Part shown: positions 6,285 to 8,268 of the stretch, piece after piece
Layout: every line of letters starts with the position of its first letter
Position numbering within the stretch: position 1 is the stretch's first letter
From: Deltaproteobacteria bacterium
GTDB taxonomy: Bacteria > Bdellovibrionota_C > UBA2361 > JAAYZI01
Reading direction: 5' to 3'
NCBI GenBank assembly: GCA_012514925.1
Contig: JAAYZI010000327.1
Coordinates: forward strand, 1-8,268
DNA length: 8,268 nucleotides
Position numbers and translations under genes: made by a program
The notes under the pieces: model-generated
The model's input: the letters and a program-made list of their open reading frames with translations, nothing else
What the model was told of the DNA's origin: nothing
Databases searched by the model: none

Positions 6285-6407
6285 AAGACCTCTTTAATAG
6301 TTCGTATCGATTATGCGCGGCTGCCGGAAAGGCTGGCATCTATCGAAATTTAGCACGTCTAAGACGTGTTATTCCACAAAATTACGCTCTAGTCTCTTTA
6401 AATTATA
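6285..6407 (-). promoter_or_regulatory. Leader and -10 box of the 991-codon gene, with two hairpins
   Basis: A perfect TATAAT (6407 to 6402 on the minus strand) would give a start near 6395 and a leader of about 110 bases, but no acceptable -35 box lies 15-19 bases upstream, so an activator or another sigma factor may be needed. The leader contains a perfect stem CACGTC-TAA-GACGTG (6354-6368). It also has a nested structure in which ATCGA at 6342-6346 pairs with TCGAT at 6307-6311, enclosing TGCC (6322-6325) and GGCA (6335-6338). The ribosome-binding site AGAGG precedes the ATG by six bases. No known riboswitch core was recognised. Confidence 0.4.
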
Positions 6408-6462
6408 GGCCCGCCGGGTCTTTGAAATGATCTAACCTTTTAAAATCCTTTACTAATATCTG

Positions 6463-6574
6463 GTATCCGTTCACGTGGATATTACTTTCTCCGGAGAAAG
6501 TGAAATTAACCCTGCGTTATTATTGAGGCGGAAAACGGAATTGTGTAATCAATTCCACGCGTGGACGGTTACAT
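6463..6574. repeat. Repeat element B: inverted-end intergenic element
   Basis: Second, shorter copy of the element family. Its left end (6464-6484) and right end (6541-6574) are the counterparts of 3124-3144 and 3238-3271 in element A. Within this copy the ends are inverted copies in 11 of 13 terminal bases (6463-6475 against the reverse of 6572-6560), followed by TGGA and ATTA in both. The right end contains the perfect palindrome TCCACGCGTGGA (6554-6565). The 56-base interior shares nothing obvious with element A. It lies between the stop of murF and the leader of the 991-codon gene, in the same orientation as element A. Confidence 0.65.
6484..6501. repeat. Perfect 18-bp palindrome inside element B
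   Basis: ACTTTCTCCGGAGAAAGT is identical to its own reverse complement. It starts on the last base of the conserved left end of element B. Element A has no equivalent palindrome here, only a shorter AGATT-AC-AATCT at 3152-3163. With no loop it is a better dimeric-protein site than an RNA hairpin, though a cruciform or the tip of a folded single strand is also possible. Confidence 0.6.
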
Positions 6575-6591
6575 AATTCAAGATACCAATT

Positions 6592-6605
6592 TCAGGTTGA
6601 CCTGA
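6592..6605. repeat. Short inverted repeat downstream of murF
   Basis: TCAGGT (6592-6597) and ACCTGA (6600-6605) are perfect inverted copies with a 2-base centre. No T-tract follows on the minus strand, so it is not a good terminator for murF. The rest of 6575-6685 is AT-rich and shows no other convincing signal, so murF has no clear intrinsic terminator. Confidence 0.3.
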
Positions 6606-6685
6606 GAGACATCGTGGTTTGAAATTCTAAACTTTTGCTAATGTCTTGATATTATTAACTATTACAACTTTAGAGTTTGGACGTC

Positions 6686-8122
6686 CTATTTGCAAACCTT
6701 CTCAGCACTGAAGGGTGGCACTAGTGCTAAAAGTTTCTCGCTCACCTCAAAGACCCTTGAGGCATAATGAGAACCCTTAATTAATACGATATCACCTTGC
6801 ATCAAAAGCTTTGTAGTAAGCATCTCAAACAATCCGTCAACTGATTCTTGAAAGATCTTATCTTTTGGAGATGGCACTTCTGCCAACATCGCTTTTGTTT
6901 CCTCCCCAATCCCTATCACTATATCAACCGTACTCTCTGCTAAAACTCTTCCGACAGCACGGTGCTCCTCCTCAGATCTCTCCCCCAGCTCCATCATCCT
7001 ACCGATAATGGCGATCTTTCGAGCACCCTCAGGACATTTCATCATATTCAACGTTTGAATAGCTTGATGCACTGCTTCCGGCTGACCGTTATAAGAATCA
7101 TCTATCAACGTGATAGTTACGCCTTGCGAAATCGTAATCTTTGAAACTTTACCACGCCCTTTTAACGGAGAGAAAGAAGAGATCGCTTGTAACGCCTTTG
7201 CTATATCAAGATTTAATGCCGTAGCGACTGCCACTGCAAAGGTAGCGTTATAAGCAAAACGTTCCCCCAACCCGTTATCACGGTGTTTAAAAATATTATC
7301 TCCAACACCGATCTCAACCTCAGTTTGTCCGTCAGAGGTAAAATTGCAACTTTTTAAGGTGATATCTCCTTTTTTACCAAAGGTAATAATCTCTTTAATC
7401 CCTGCCTGTTGTGCCTGCGGGATTAGGACCTCTTCAGCAAAATTAGTATCAGCATTAATAATAGCTTTCCCGTTAGGACGTACGGTTTGCTCAAAGATCT
7501 CAGCCTTTGCAAAAGCGATATCTTTGAACTCTTTAAAATACTCAATGTGCATCGGAAAAACATTCATAATAGCTGCCACGTTCGGCTTAACTAATTCAGT
7601 AAGGAGAGAGATCTCACCGGCATGATCCATTCCCATTTCAAAAACTGCATAATCACTATCAAAATCAAGTCGGCACAAATTATACGGAATTCCGATATGA
7701 TTATTAAAAGAGGTCTCGCCGGCAAAGACACGTGAAAATGCAGAAAGCATCTGTACAATCAAAGCTTTTCCCGTTGTCTTACCAGAACTGCCCGTAATAC
7801 CGATAACAAGCCGTTTATATTTCGAACGGACATATTTACCTAACTCTTGAAAAGCTTTAACAGAATCCTCTACCAGCAACACATTCTGAGAATTATCAGG
7901 ATTGCTCTCTGCAATAGCTAAAACAGCTCCTTTACTCATAGCATCTTTGATATACAGCGCTCCATCATTCTTAGCGGTTGAAATAGCAACAAAGATACCT
8001 CCCGAAACTAATTTTCTTGAATCAAAAAAGATTAAGGCTGTTTCTAGTACACAGTTAAAATCTGAAACATTAGAAGGAGTCGCCTTTAAAATTTCTATTA
8101 ACTTTTTTATCTCAATCTTCAT
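6686..8122 (-). CDS. murF: UDP-MurNAc-tripeptide--D-Ala-D-Ala ligase (MurF)
   Basis: A cytoplasmic ATP-dependent ligase that adds the D-Ala-D-Ala dipeptide to UDP-MurNAc-tripeptide, the last soluble step of the peptidoglycan precursor pathway. At 478 residues it is close to the usual 450-470. The N-terminal uridine-binding domain has FFDSRKLVSGGIFVAI (32-47), matching the DSR-x2-x-G-x-x-F pattern. The central ATPase domain has the P-loop GITGSSGKTT (108-117), SFNNHIGIP (138-146), EMGMDHAGEI (162-171), MHIEYF (191-196) and AKAEIF (205-210), whose Lys is the usual carbamylated residue. The C-terminal domain has GRGKV (322-326), DDSYNGQP (341-348), MMELG (376-380) and KGSHYA (449-454). Some of these differ from the common YNANP, GDM-ELG and KGSR forms. 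The gene is not next to other mur, fts or ddl genes in the window and is distinctly AT-richer than its neighbours. The ATG at 8122 has AGGA four bases upstream. Assignment is firm; the main doubt is whether it is the cell's only murF. Confidence 0.93.
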   Translation of the reverse strand: MKIEIKKLIEILKATPSNVSDFNCVLETALIFFDSRKLVSGGIFVAISTAKNDGALYIKDAMSKGAVLAIAESNPDNSQNVLLVEDSVKAFQELGKYVRSKYKRLVIGITGSSGKTTGKALIVQMLSAFSRVFAGETSFNNHIGIPYNLCRLDFDSDYAVFEMGMDHAGEISLLTELVKPNVAAIMNVFPMHIEYFKEFKDIAFAKAEIFEQTVRPNGKAIINADTNFAEEVLIPQAQQAGIKEIITFGKKGDITLKSCNFTSDGQTEVEIGVGDNIFKHRDNGLGERFAYNATFAVAVATALNLDIAKALQAISSFSPLKGRGKVSKITISQGVTITLIDDSYNGQPEAVHQAIQTLNMMKCPEGARKIAIIGRMMELGERSEEEHRAVGRVLAESTVDIVIGIGEETKAMLAEVPSPKDKIFQESVDGLFEMLTTKLLMQGDIVLIKGSHYASRVFEVSEKLLALVPPFSAEKVCK

Positions 8123-8268
8123 CGAATCCTATCTAATGCCAAGGAAAAATCGTGCGCATTTTTACATAATTTACAAACTGTCATTACTATCAGTTTAATT
8201 ACACCGCTGCAGCAGAACAAAGCTGCCATTTAATCTTTCTCTTGCATTCCTCAGGACTTTCATTAGAA
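8123..8268. other. Upstream flank of murF, no assignable gene
   Basis: These 146 bases hold no feature that I can name. On the minus strand two frames stay open from the window edge to stops at 8199-8201 and 8195-8197, with 22-23 codons each, so the tail of an upstream gene could be present, but neither peptide is recognisable. GCAGC (8209-8213) and GCTGC (8222-8226) form a short inverted repeat with an 8-base spacer and no T-tract. The 76 bases before the murF start are AT-rich without a convincing paired -35/-10, so cotranscription from upstream is possible. Confidence 0.25.

Noticed and set aside
8195..8268. Tail of an upstream gene at the window edge
   Set aside because: Two frames are open for only 22-23 codons and neither peptide is recognisable; noted in the flank entry but not called as a gene.
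1..8268. tRNA, rRNA, CRISPR array, transposase or origin
   Set aside because: No cloverleaf with CCA end, rRNA signature, regular spacer array, transposase motif or repeated DnaA box was seen on either strand.

Overview
The window reads as chromosomal DNA of a Gram-negative bacterium. Support comes from two very large proteins with Sec-type signal peptides (one a right-handed beta-helix with InlB-like repeats), an AlbA_2-type ATP-binding protein and a MurF ligase. The mix resembles environmental deltaproteobacteria (Desulfuromonadota), Acidobacteriota or related metagenomic lineages, but no marker fixes the phylum. All four genes lie on the minus strand, so transcription runs from high to low coordinates. 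Base composition changes along the window: single 60-base rows that I counted are about 55% GC in the beta-helix gene and about 32-42% in murF, with the gene between them mixed.

In transcription order: 8123-8268 is a short upstream stretch with no assignable gene. 6686-8122 is murF, a complete peptidoglycan ligase standing apart from any visible mur/fts cluster. 6285-6685 is a 401-base intergenic region holding a structured leader, a good -10 box and repeat element B. 3309-6284 encodes a 991-residue secreted protein with a basic N-terminal stretch, a caspase/gingipain-like region whose catalytic residues look degenerate, repeated beta-rich modules and a Big_1 (invasin-type) Ig domain. 3007-3308 is a 302-base intergenic region holding repeat element A, a strong terminator, a good promoter and a leader that can sequester its own ribosome-binding site. 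319-3006 encodes an 895-residue secreted beta-helix protein whose C-terminus stops just where a fibronectin type III domain would be expected to begin. 192-318 contains a promoter-like sequence and an inverted repeat. 1-191 is the start of an AlbA_2-domain gene that runs off the window.

The most unusual feature is a pair of related intergenic elements, A (3123-3271) and B (6463-6574), which bracket the 991-residue gene. Both have the same conserved left end (19 of 21 bases identical) and right end (29 of 34 identical). The two ends are imperfect inverted repeats of each other, and the interiors are unrelated. The right-end palindrome differs between copies by changes that preserve base pairing in the plus strand. 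This layout resembles a MITE or an integron attC site, but I see neither clear target duplications nor the canonical GTTRRRY core, so the family is unidentified. Element A carries the predicted terminator of the upstream gene and the promoter of the downstream one, so it is built into expression of the two surface-protein genes. No tRNA, rRNA, CRISPR array or transposase was found.
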